Source: an uncultured Muribaculaceae bacterium (GTDB taxonomy: Bacteria; Bacteroidota; Bacteroidia; Bacteroidales; Muribaculaceae). From it: 64,000 nt of DNA. Below are positions 18,523 through 25,662 of the stretch, in pieces. The number at the start of each line of letters is the position of its first letter. The stretch's first letter is position 1. The DNA lies in the NCBI GenBank assembly GCA_910589425.1, contig CAJUSZ010000001.1, positions 1 to 64,000 of the forward strand. The letters are read 5' to 3'. A model generated the notes under the pieces. The model made no database searches and was not told where the DNA came from. It worked only from the letters and a program-made list of their open reading frames with translations. A program made the translations under genes and the position numbers.

Positions 18523-19812
18523 TCATAGGGTTAGTTCTACAATATTATCTATTTTATCGGGAATTGTGTCCAGATGCAATATTATTCCACCTTCTTTGTT
18601 AGAGAATCTGACACGGCGATTTCTGTCATCATAAAGCACCGCGCATTTCACGTCTTCTTTTACAGGGACATAAATATCTTTGCTGTCAGGGGTGAGTATG
18701 TGGATGAAAAGTCTGTTTCCGAGACGCGTGGATGTGCCCCAGTCTGCATTGAAATCACTTCCTTGAGTTCCGTAGATAGTCTCGCCATATTTCCCCATCC
18801 ATTGGCCAATGTCTTTAAGACGGGAGAGAGCCATTGCCGGTAATTCACCGTTTGGCTGAGGCCCTATGTTCAACAAAAGATTTGCGCCCAGACCGGCTGT
18901 CTTCACAAGATAGTGGATAAGAGTCTTGCTGTCTTTATAGTTCGTATCTACTACTTTATAACCCCACATGCCATTCATGGTATTGCAGGTCTCCAACGGG
19001 AGCTTGCTGACTTCCTGTCCGGAAAGTCCTGCGGTGTTCTGCCCGGGGAGGTCTCTCTCGAAGATCTGGATATCCTCTCCAGGGAATGGAGCCAAGTGAT
19101 GATTGTTTCCGATCATGCAGCTTGGCTGAAGCTTATGGATCAGCTCGTATTGGCTTTCGAGTTCCCAGTCGAATGGAACCGGGTCCTCATCGTGATCCCA
19201 CAGACCGTCAAACCATATTGCCCTGACAGGACCATATTTTGTGAGAAGTTCAGTCAATTGATTGTCCATGAACTTTCTGTAGGATTTCCAGTCGGAATTG
19301 CGCAATGAATCCCGTCCTGTTGTTTTCCCCGTTCTTCCCTGCGGATAATCATCCCTTATCCAGTCTAGGTGCGAATAATACAAGTGCAGGCTTAGATCAT
19401 TGTCGCGACAGGCATCAGCCAATTCACGAAGCACATCTCTTTTGAATGGAGTGGCGTCCACGATATTATATTTGTTCTGATCGGTGTGCCACATAGAGAA
19501 TCCGTCGTGATGGCGCGATGTGAAACAAATGTATCTTGCACCGGATCCCTTTATGGCCTGTGCCCATTCGCTTGCGTTGAAATTTGCAGGATAAAAAGCG
19601 CTGGCAGCTTTTGAGTATTCTTCAGCTTCAGGACCATAGTTGAGATACCATTCTCCCTGGCCGAACATGCTGTATATTCCCCAGTGAATGAAAATCCCGA
19701 ACCGGTCGTTCTGGAAGTCATTCTGGCTTTTTATTATCTCAGGAGTTGGCGTATAGGCGTATGCCGGGAGTGAGAGAACTGCCGCTATAAGGTATAGTAA
19801 GTGTTTATACAT
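18523..19812 (-). CDS. Secreted GH29 alpha-L-fucosidase
   Basis: The predicted reaction is release of terminal alpha-L-fucose from glycans by a retaining mechanism. The 429-residue protein has a signal peptide (about 1-19, SLPAYA). The GH29 blocks are NDRFGIFIHWGIYSM, CFTSRHHDGFSMWHT near 96-110, and the nucleophile Asp202 in RAIWFDGLWDH. A short beta-sandwich C-terminal part is present (about 340-429). The variable acid/base cannot be assigned from sequence. It is the second gene of the operon, 15 nt after the ROK kinase. No fucose isomerase, fuculokinase or SusCD genes are near, so the released fucose may not be catabolised by this locus. Mucin or milk glycans are plausible substrates in the gut. 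Confidence 0.93.
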   Translation of the reverse strand: MYKHLLYLIAAVLSLPAYAYTPTPEIIKSQNDFQNDRFGIFIHWGIYSMFGQGEWYLNYGPEAEEYSKAASAFYPANFNASEWAQAIKGSGARYICFTSRHHDGFSMWHTDQNKYNIVDATPFKRDVLRELADACRDNDLSLHLYYSHLDWIRDDYPQGRTGKTTGRDSLRNSDWKSYRKFMDNQLTELLTKYGPVRAIWFDGLWDHDEDPVPFDWELESQYELIHKLQPSCMIGNNHHLAPFPGEDIQIFERDLPGQNTAGLSGQEVSKLPLETCNTMNGMWGYKVVDTNYKDSKTLIHYLVKTAGLGANLLLNIGPQPNGELPAMALSRLKDIGQWMGKYGETIYGTQGSDFNADWGTSTRLGNRLFIHILTPDSKDIYVPVKEDVKCAVLYDDRNRRVRFSNKEGGIILHLDTIPDKIDNIVELTL

Positions 19813-19827
19813 GAGTGTTAACAGATT

Positions 19828-20793
19828 TTATAATTCAACTGCGGCCGCCGCCCCTAATATGGCTGCCGAGGCTTCTGGGAGCATTGAGCGTTCGATGGTG
19901 ATCTGGTCACGGTATATCCATAGAAGATTATGGTTGAAGGAATCCATCATGGATGGATAAAAAAGATCCCATGCCTTCGCAATCCCCCCGAAAATCACTA
20001 TCTTTTCGGGTGAAGAGAATGCAGCGAAATCTGCAAGACCTTCTCCAAGGACAGTCCCGGTGAATCTAAATGTGGCTATCGCTGCTTCATCTCCGTTTCT
20101 GGCCGCTTCAGAAATGATCTTGGACGTTAATTCTTCTTGAGGCACAGATGAAAGTATCGGGCAAGGATGCTTGCTGATCATATCTATCGCCGTCTTTACG
20201 ATCCCTCTTGCAGAGCAATAAGTCTCAAGACATCCTTTTCGCCCGCACGAACATATACGGTCGCTGTCTCTTCTCACGATTGTATGACCGAGTTCTCCTG
20301 CAAGTCCCCTGATGCCATGGATAAGCCTTCCGTCGGCAACGATTGCCGATCCGACTCCAGTCCCGAGTGTTATCATAATGAAATTGTCGCTTCCCTTGCA
20401 ACATCCGAACTTCATTTCGCCAATAGCCGCAGAATTGGCGTCATTGATACATGATACAGGCAATCCGAATTTTTCGCTGACTTTCTCCTTGAATGGTATC
20501 GGCGAGGGCCAGGGAAGATCGACAGCGCCTTCTATCACGCCTGTCTGATGATTAATGCATGGCGCACCGATACCGACGCCTGCAATTTGTTCGTAGGAGG
20601 ATCCGCTCGAATTCGCACATCTGATAGACGCTTCGTGCAGAGCGAGAGTGAATGATTCTACGGTATCAAAATCGGGGGTGTTAAGTTTGTGGCAATTCAG
20701 GATATTTCCGTCGCTGTCTACAATCCCTATGGATGTATGAGTGCCGCCTATGTCTATCCCGATTTTCAGCGAGTTTCCATTGGTTGCTTTCAC
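19828..20793 (-). CDS. ROK-family sugar kinase
   Basis: The enzyme is a cytosolic sugar kinase of the ROK family (glucokinase, N-acetylmannosamine or N-acetylglucosamine kinase types). The 321-residue sequence has the phosphate loop KIGIDIGGTHTSIG, the catalytic Asp118 in INDANSAAIGE, the second ATP loop LGTGVGSAI, and the zinc site His170-Cys181-Cys183-Cys188 in GELGHT and CSCGRKGC. There is no N-terminal DNA-binding domain, so it is a kinase and not a repressor. The sugar cannot be told from sequence. The start codon is GTG (20793), which fits the homology start and the promoter 55 nt upstream. It is the first gene of the four-gene operon. Confidence 0.93.
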   Translation of the reverse strand: MKATNGNSLKIGIDIGGTHTSIGIVDSDGNILNCHKLNTPDFDTVESFTLALHEASIRCANSSGSSYEQIAGVGIGAPCINHQTGVIEGAVDLPWPSPIPFKEKVSEKFGLPVSCINDANSAAIGEMKFGCCKGSDNFIMITLGTGVGSAIVADGRLIHGIRGLAGELGHTIVRRDSDRICSCGRKGCLETYCSARGIVKTAIDMISKHPCPILSSVPQEELTSKIISEAARNGDEAAIATFRFTGTVLGEGLADFAAFSSPEKIVIFGGIAKAWDLFYPSMMDSFNHNLLWIYRDQITIERSMLPEASAAILGAAAAVEL

Positions 20794-20847
20794 GGTTGTA
20801 CGATTCTTGTTGTATATGTAAGGTTTGTACTATAATCTAATTATGCC

Positions 20848-20880
20848 CAAAGTTAGCAAAAAAATAATTCATACGGTAAA
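20848..20880 (-). promoter_or_regulatory. Promoter of the ROK-fucosidase-CutC-transglutaminase operon
   Basis: On the minus strand, TTTA (20880-20877, 3 of 4 to TTTG), a 21-nt spacer and TAACTTTG (20855-20848). Transcription should start near 20844, about 50 nt before the GTG. Confidence 0.65.
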
Positions 20881-20918
20881 TATAGGGTATAAAATAATTC
20901 TAAATGGATATATAAACC

Positions 20919-20956
20919 ATTCCACCCCACTATGGATTTCCATAATGGGGCGGAAT
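20919..20956 (-). terminator. Hairpin after the NlpC/P60 gene
   Basis: ATTCC-A-CCCCA-C-TATGG (20919-20935) pairs with CCATA-A-TGGGG-C-GGAAT (20940-20956): 15 bp with two symmetric A-C mismatches and a 4-nt loop. It lies 33 nt past the NlpC/P60 stop and upstream of the ROK promoter. The tail is only moderately T-rich. Confidence 0.7.
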
Positions 20957-20989
20957 AGACTCAATATTGAGAGTGGCGTTTGAGATCTA

Positions 20990-21643
20990 TTATTGGGTTA
21001 TGATGCGTCGTGCGCCGATATAGCGTCCTACGTAATAACCTTCAAAATTACTTATCTTGACACCTCTAATGCTCGCATGAATGAATTTGAATGTCTTGTT
21101 GTCGTTGTCAGCGCTTACAACAATTCCCACGTGGCCTACGTTACCGCCGCTGCTTCTTGATGTGAAAAAAACCAGATCTCCTTTGCGCAGATCGTCGCGT
21201 TTTACTGGAACTCCATCCTTATACTGTGCGCGGGAAGCAGGACTGATATTGTATCCGAACTGACGGTAGACATAGCTCGTAAACCCTGAGCAGTCGAACT
21301 GATTCGGACCTTTCGCTCCATGCACATATCTCTTGCCGATATGTTTGTTGGATTCTTTCAGCAGATCCGCGATCATTTGGTTTGATTCAGCCGACAAACC
21401 GTTGGTTTTTTCCAGATCGCGCTCCCTTTTGTCAATGTCATTGCGGATAAATTCATTGATCACAGACTTGTCAAGCCTGTTCTTGACATTGGCTAATTGT
21501 TCGCGATGCGCGCGGTCATGAGCCGCTTTTGCGCCGCCATTGGTTTTTGCAGAAACCGTCAGGGAGACGGCTGCGATAAGGAGTGTGCTGAGTATAATTC
21601 GGACGTTTGATGTCAGGCCGTTGTATTTCTTTATCTGTTTCAC
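20990..21643 (-). CDS. Secreted NlpC/P60 (C40) peptidoglycan endopeptidase
   Basis: The predicted reaction is cleavage of peptide stems in peptidoglycan. The 217-residue product has a signal peptide (about 1-32, IAAVSLTVSA), a charged helical linker and a C40 domain (about 100-217). Its catalytic residues are Cys118 in NQFDCSGFTSYVY, His171 in VGHVGIV and His189 in FIHAS. The frame is open to a TTG at 21679, but the promoter lies inside that stretch; the GTG at 21643 gives a clean signal peptide (MKQIKKYNG). That start is only six bases past the -7 box, so the message should be leaderless or nearly so. A family member can act in cell separation or wall turnover. Confidence 0.92.
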   Translation of the reverse strand: MKQIKKYNGLTSNVRIILSTLLIAAVSLTVSAKTNGGAKAAHDRAHREQLANVKNRLDKSVINEFIRNDIDKRERDLEKTNGLSAESNQMIADLLKESNKHIGKRYVHGAKGPNQFDCSGFTSYVYRQFGYNISPASRAQYKDGVPVKRDDLRKGDLVFFTSRSSGGNVGHVGIVVSADNDNKTFKFIHASIRGVKISNFEGYYVGRYIGARRIITQ

Positions 21644-21648
21644 GTATG

Positions 21649-21680
21649 CAAAATTACAAAAAAGTTCATCCGGATGCAAA
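21649..21680 (-). promoter_or_regulatory. Consensus promoter of the NlpC/P60 gene
   Basis: On the minus strand, TTTG (21680-21677), a 20-nt spacer and TAATTTTG (21656-21649) match exactly. It decides the start codon: the GTG at 21643 is the first possible start downstream. Confidence 0.85.
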
Positions 21681-21724
21681 TAGTTCAGGCCTAAATATCA
21701 AATATTTAACGGTTTTTATAAAAT

Positions 21725-21766
21725 GGCACACGGCGAAGAAGTGTGTGCAATTCTTCGCCGTGTGCC
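21725..21766 (-). terminator. Terminator after the SH3-like gene
   Basis: A 16-bp perfect stem (GGCACACGGCGAAGAA 21725-21740 with 21751-21766) around a 10-nt loop. On the minus strand it is followed by ATTTTATAAAAA. It lies 22 nt beyond the stop at 21788. Confidence 0.8.
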
Positions 21767-21787
21767 GTTGCTGATTGACTTTACAAG

Positions 21788-22294
21788 TCAGAAAAACTTG
21801 GTTATATCGTTGTTGTAGGAATATACCCATATTGTACCTGATACTACTGTGGCACTATACATGGTATTGTTAAATGAATCATTGAAAATTAACGATTTAT
21901 CTGAGACCACACCCTGGTATGTTTTTTTGCCGTCGTTTGCAGTCCAATTACCGTTATCATTAGTCAGAGTCAGGTTTGTGGCCGGATCATTGGTTACTTT
22001 ATAGTTTCCTTCCTTGGGGATTGAAAGCTGAGATGCACCGGCAATCTGATTCTCCAGAAGAAAGGCATTCAACCCGGGAGTATACTCGATCTTGACCCAA
22101 CCTGACTGGCTGCCCATGTTTTTGAATACCATGCCGGGGCTTAGAACCACATCATTGCCGGATGTGTTGGTGGTTGCGTACGACCTGACGTTTGGCTGGT
22201 CGAATATCTTACTCTCTTTGCCCACCACGACGTATGTATCCGCCATCGATGCTATTGAGACTATAGAGAGGAAAAAAGTAAATAATGATCTCAT
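21788..22294 (-). CDS. Hypothetical secreted protein with SH3-like region
   Basis: The product is 168 residues with a signal peptide (about 1-18, SIASMA). Residues 20-85 (VVVGKESKIFDQPNVRSYAT through GWVKIEYTP and FLLENQI) resemble a bacterial SH3 domain, a fold often found in wall-binding proteins. The C-terminal half is a small beta-rich domain of unknown type (TLTNDNGNWTANDGKKTYQG). It follows a small membrane protein by 31 nt and that follows the Spi protein by 68 nt; the three are probably one operon. Function unknown. Confidence 0.7.
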   Translation of the reverse strand: MRSLFTFFLSIVSIASMADTYVVVGKESKIFDQPNVRSYATTNTSGNDVVLSPGMVFKNMGSQSGWVKIEYTPGLNAFLLENQIAGASQLSIPKEGNYKVTNDPATNLTLTNDNGNWTANDGKKTYQGVVSDKSLIFNDSFNNTMYSATVVSGTIWVYSYNNDITKFF

Positions 22295-22324
22295 TGTCGA
22301 TTGTGCTTTGGATTTATAATTATT

Positions 22325-22594
22325 TCAAAGTAGTAATATGTATTCCACTATTAGAGATACCACGGCGAGGATTGCGAATACCATTGCCATAGTGTCAAGT
22401 TTTCTTGATGCGTAACTGTTGAATTTCATGAGATATAAAGCGATCAAATGGCAAAATACCATCATGAACGCGAAGAATATGTCTGCGAAGCACCACCATT
22501 CCGTGCGCAGACTGAACGTCATCACAATCACAGCCATGATGAGAATCATGGCGCACCACGCTATTGCTTTTGATTTCAGTAATTTATTTTTCAT
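22325..22594 (-). CDS. Small hypothetical membrane protein
   Basis: This 89-residue protein is mostly hydrophobic, with three likely membrane helices (about 11-28, 34-56 and 68-89) and a lysine-rich N-terminus (MKNKLLKSK). I recognise no family. It sits between the Spi protein and the SH3-like protein, all on the minus strand, and is probably co-transcribed with them. Confidence 0.65.
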   Translation of the reverse strand: MKNKLLKSKAIAWCAMILIMAVIVMTFSLRTEWWCFADIFFAFMMVFCHLIALYLMKFNSYASRKLDTMAMVFAILAVVSLIVEYILLL

Positions 22595-22662
22595 TTGATC
22601 GTATTTCTCAGACTATGTTATTGTAGTTTCGGTTTATCAGGAATCAGTGAGAGCATAGTTAT

Positions 22663-23781
22663 TCACCTGACTATTTTGATTCCGTATGGCCGGCCGTCAG
22701 TGGAGTTCGCCAATACAAAATAAAATCCTTTGGGCTGATCGGAAATATCTATATGAACATGACCGGTGGGCCTGTAGGTGAAAGTCTCCACCTGCGAGCC
22801 GGAAAGGCTATAGACCCGTGCCATGATTATATCCTCCGGAAACAGAATGTCGTAGTGGCCGGAGCCGATGAAATGTATCTGTGGCTCTGTAGGCGAGAGG
22901 CGGTTTTCGAGTATTTTCTCTCTGCGTCGCGCTTCTTGTTGCTGCTCTGACAAAAATGAATCGTAGAAAGTAAAAGGCTCCTCTTCATATTCGGTCTCAT
23001 CTTCCACAAACGGATATCCGGTCATGGCAAGTTGGGAGGCCGGGATTATTTCGGTCGCATTCAGACGATAGAATGCATCGTTTGTTCCGTCGAGGTCTAT
23101 GCGGAAGTAGTCTCCCTTCGTCCCGTAGACAGTAGCGGTCGGGAATCCCTTCGCATTCGGGAACCCTAAAGCTACGTAGCCTTGATCCCTGAACTCGTTT
23201 TCAACAATTTGCTGCCATTGGGAAGGGGTGTAGATTGCCGAGGAATAGTTTTCAGCATCGTATGACCGTGCTAAAGCTTGGACTTCATTTTTGCTTTTCT
23301 CCGGATTGATCAGCGCATTTGTGCTTATGAAACGCGAGTCAAGCACGTTTTTTATATATCCATCAATATCTCCCCACGCGCTGATGGCTGCTTCGGGTAT
23401 TTGACTGTCAAGCCTGATGTACTCTATCTGGCGGGAATAGTCTGCAAGCAGGGCTTTTTGTGCAGATCCCATTGCGTCTGGAGAGAACGATTCAGTCAGG
23501 CTGTATCCGAGTATCGGTAAAGCCTTATTGTCGGCGGCGATGATTACAAAGCCTCCGGCGGGGTTGTTGAAGATATAGAATGGGGTGAAAAGTCGGTCTG
23601 TGGACAGTCGTTTGCCGTTGTATACAAATTTAGGCTGGGCCATGGTTCTGCCGGCCGCTTCGTTGAAAAATTTCGAAGCGACTTGCTGAGCCTCTTTTCT
23701 GCTCACTGACTCGGCCTGAATCTGAACAGGAATTATTGAGGCTGTCGCAGCAAGCATTATTATTGCTTTACGTAGTTTCAT
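22663..23781 (-). CDS. Spi-type propeptide/inhibitor protein with a C-terminal sorting domain
   Basis: The 372-residue protein has a signal peptide (about 1-23). A Spi/streptopain-propeptide-like domain follows (about 25-125: RKEAQQVASKFFNEAAGR, FVIIAADNKALPILGYS, LLADYSRQIEYI). The middle (about 190-300) contains GYVALGFPNAKGFPTATVYGT and an acidic, glutamine-rich stretch. The C-terminus (about 320-372, ARVYSLSGSQVETF to GRPYGIKIVR) resembles a type IX (type A) sorting domain. The C10 cysteine protease catalytic domain that normally follows such a propeptide is absent, so it may be an inhibitor or an adhesin-like protein. It heads a probable three-gene operon. Whether the organism has a type IX system cannot be seen in this window. 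Confidence 0.72.
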   Translation of the reverse strand: MKLRKAIIMLAATASIIPVQIQAESVSRKEAQQVASKFFNEAAGRTMAQPKFVYNGKRLSTDRLFTPFYIFNNPAGGFVIIAADNKALPILGYSLTESFSPDAMGSAQKALLADYSRQIEYIRLDSQIPEAAISAWGDIDGYIKNVLDSRFISTNALINPEKSKNEVQALARSYDAENYSSAIYTPSQWQQIVENEFRDQGYVALGFPNAKGFPTATVYGTKGDYFRIDLDGTNDAFYRLNATEIIPASQLAMTGYPFVEDETEYEEEPFTFYDSFLSEQQQEARRREKILENRLSPTEPQIHFIGSGHYDILFPEDIIMARVYSLSGSQVETFTYRPTGHVHIDISDQPKGFYFVLANSTDGRPYGIKIVR

Positions 23782-23831
23782 ATATATACAACGTTTATAC
23801 TATGCCGGAAGTATCGGTATTGTGAACATAA

Positions 23832-23882
23832 TATGTCGGAAAGAGGATATTATGAATAATTAAACATCCACTTTCCGGCATA
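23832..23882 (-). terminator. Hairpin after the MFS gene
   Basis: TATGTCGGAAAG(A)GG at 23832-23846 pairs with CC(A)CTTTCCGGCATA at 23868-23882: 14 bp with one mismatch and a 21-nt A/T-rich loop. It lies 22 nt past the MFS stop. The tail is not T-rich, so the terminator call is moderate. Confidence 0.55.
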
Positions 23883-23904
23883 TATGATTATTGCGATATT
23901 CGTA

Positions 23905-25383
23905 TTATTCCTCGGAAGCTATGATCTCAGCTGTCTCTGTAGCCTCCGACTTGATATTGGGAAGTTCGAGTCCGTAGTGCTTCTTGGCATCAAGAGCCTT
24001 GAGCATTATGCCAAAGATCAACGCAAGACCTCCAAGACATGCGAACAATACCATAGGCATTGTGTAATTGTATTGCAACGGATCTGTAACTCCGGGGTTG
24101 GACGCAGCAAGCACTCCTCCGATAATCATCGGGAATGCATACAGCCCGATGTTCTGAATCCAGAAAATTACAGCGTATGCGGAACCGAGCAACCTGTTGT
24201 CTACGAGCTTGGGAACAGAAGGCCACAGCGATGCAGGAACAAGAGAGAAACTGATTCCAAGCAGGATGATAGCTGCGTAGGCGAGGACGGCCGATTTGGT
24301 TACCGGCAGCAGGAAAGCGAAAGTCAGATGACAGACGATCATGAGCAATGCTCCGAAAATAAGCATTGTGGCTCCTTTGCCTTTGCGGTCCATGAAATTA
24401 CCGAGGAACGGGGTTATTGCCGCAGCTCCGAGGGGGAACACGAAGAATACTTGTCCGGCCTGTTCGGCAGAGATTCCGAGATTGCACTGAAGCATGTTGT
24501 TCGCATATTTCTGGAATGGGAAGATAGCAGAGTAGTAGAGGACACAAAGAAGTGCCACAATCCAGAATACTTTGGAAGAGAAAATATATTTCAGATCGGA
24601 TATCTTGAATGGATCGTCTTTTTCTTCAGCACTTGTTCCCATCTGTGTCTCAAGTTTATGGTCCATCATTGCGTAGACAATGAATGATATCAGACCGATA
24701 CACATCAGAAGCACAGCAAATCCGACAGGACGTGAAACGCTGATTGTCCCTCCGATAGCTGCTATTGCAGGCGATCCGAGGAATACAACAGCTACTCCCA
24801 CTCGGGCGATTGCCATCTCGATTCCCATGGCAAGAGCCATCTCTTTCCCTTGGAACCATTTTACGATTGCCCTGCTGACTGTGATTCCCGCCATCTCGAC
24901 TCCGCATCCGAAGAGCATGAACCCTATTGCAGAGAGTTTGGCCGAGGCGGGCATACCTTTGTAGAACGGGGTGATGTTCCACCATGTGTCGGGAAGATTT
25001 ACGAATCCGTCCATGAATTCCGCCATGGATGAACCGATAAATGAGTCTGTCAGCGCATAGTAGTTGATCGCGCCGCCAATCAGCATCACCGCTCCTGAAA
25101 GAATGGCAGTGAAGCGGACTCCCATCTTGTCGAGTATGATGCCTGCGAAAATTAAAAAGAAGACGAATACATTCAAAAAGGTTTCTGAACCGGCGAATCT
25201 ACCGTAAGCCATCGGAGTCCAATCTTTGGATTCCTGAAGGTAAGCCTGCAGCGGGGAAAGCACATCCATGAAGATGTAGCCGAAGAACATCGCTGAAGCA
25301 AGCAGCACAAGAGCTGTCCACCGGGCCCACGCCTTGTCTTTGAGCAATTCGATGCCCGAAGAGATCTGGTTGGAGGTTTGCAT
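23905..25383 (-). CDS. Major facilitator superfamily transporter
   Basis: This inner-membrane transporter has 492 residues and about twelve hydrophobic helices (for example LVLLASAMFFGYIFMDVLS near 26-44). The intracellular loop GIILDKMGVRFTAILSGAVMLIGG matches the MFS signature between helices 2 and 3. The second half repeats it as PFLGNFMDRKGKGATMLIF. Residues before helix 1 and after helix 12 are charged. Substrate is unknown; the sequence does not place it among the named sugar or drug groups. It has its own promoter about 95 nt upstream and stands apart from neighbours. Confidence 0.9.
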   Translation of the reverse strand: MQTSNQISSGIELLKDKAWARWTALVLLASAMFFGYIFMDVLSPLQAYLQESKDWTPMAYGRFAGSETFLNVFVFFLIFAGIILDKMGVRFTAILSGAVMLIGGAINYYALTDSFIGSSMAEFMDGFVNLPDTWWNITPFYKGMPASAKLSAIGFMLFGCGVEMAGITVSRAIVKWFQGKEMALAMGIEMAIARVGVAVVFLGSPAIAAIGGTISVSRPVGFAVLLMCIGLISFIVYAMMDHKLETQMGTSAEEKDDPFKISDLKYIFSSKVFWIVALLCVLYYSAIFPFQKYANNMLQCNLGISAEQAGQVFFVFPLGAAAITPFLGNFMDRKGKGATMLIFGALLMIVCHLTFAFLLPVTKSAVLAYAAIILLGISFSLVPASLWPSVPKLVDNRLLGSAYAVIFWIQNIGLYAFPMIIGGVLAASNPGVTDPLQYNYTMPMVLFACLGGLALIFGIMLKALDAKKHYGLELPNIKSEATETAEIIASEE

Positions 25384-25478
25384 AATGTTAGTGTATTTTT
25401 AAGTATTTTTATTAACGGTATCGGGAGAATGTCATATTACACGCAGCCATTGGCCGACAACCGCGTAACTGCGACAGG

Positions 25479-25486
25479 CAAAATTA
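25479..25486 (-). promoter_or_regulatory. -7 box of the MFS gene
   Basis: The minus strand reads TAATTTTG (25486-25479). There is no good TTTG at 19-21 nt; a nine-T run lies just upstream on the plus strand (25491-25499). The leader to the ATG would be about 90 nt. Confidence 0.5.
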
Positions 25487-25579
25487 ACACTTTTTTTTTA
25501 AACACAGACAACAATGTCCCGAATATGTTGCAGTTTATTGGCCATTTTATCAGTTACGCCGCCATGCATAAAATTTTAA

Positions 25580-25611
25580 GCGTGGCTACCGAATATGGAC
25601 GGCGGCCACGC
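25580..25611 (-). terminator. Terminator after the OmpP1-like gene
   Basis: GCGTGGC (25580-25586) pairs with GCCACGC (25605-25611), with an inner CCG/CGG extension. On the minus strand it is followed by TTAAAATTTTAT. It lies 52 nt past the stop at 25663. Confidence 0.65.
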
Positions 25612-25662
25612 ATGTCTTTAGGGAATGATCCATGTTTTGATCCTGATCTCTATTTGGTAAGG

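Noticed and set aside
23884..24687. 267-codon plus-strand frame opposite the MFS gene
   Set aside because: It is a Cys/His/Arg-rich shadow of a clear transporter with no start context or promoter.
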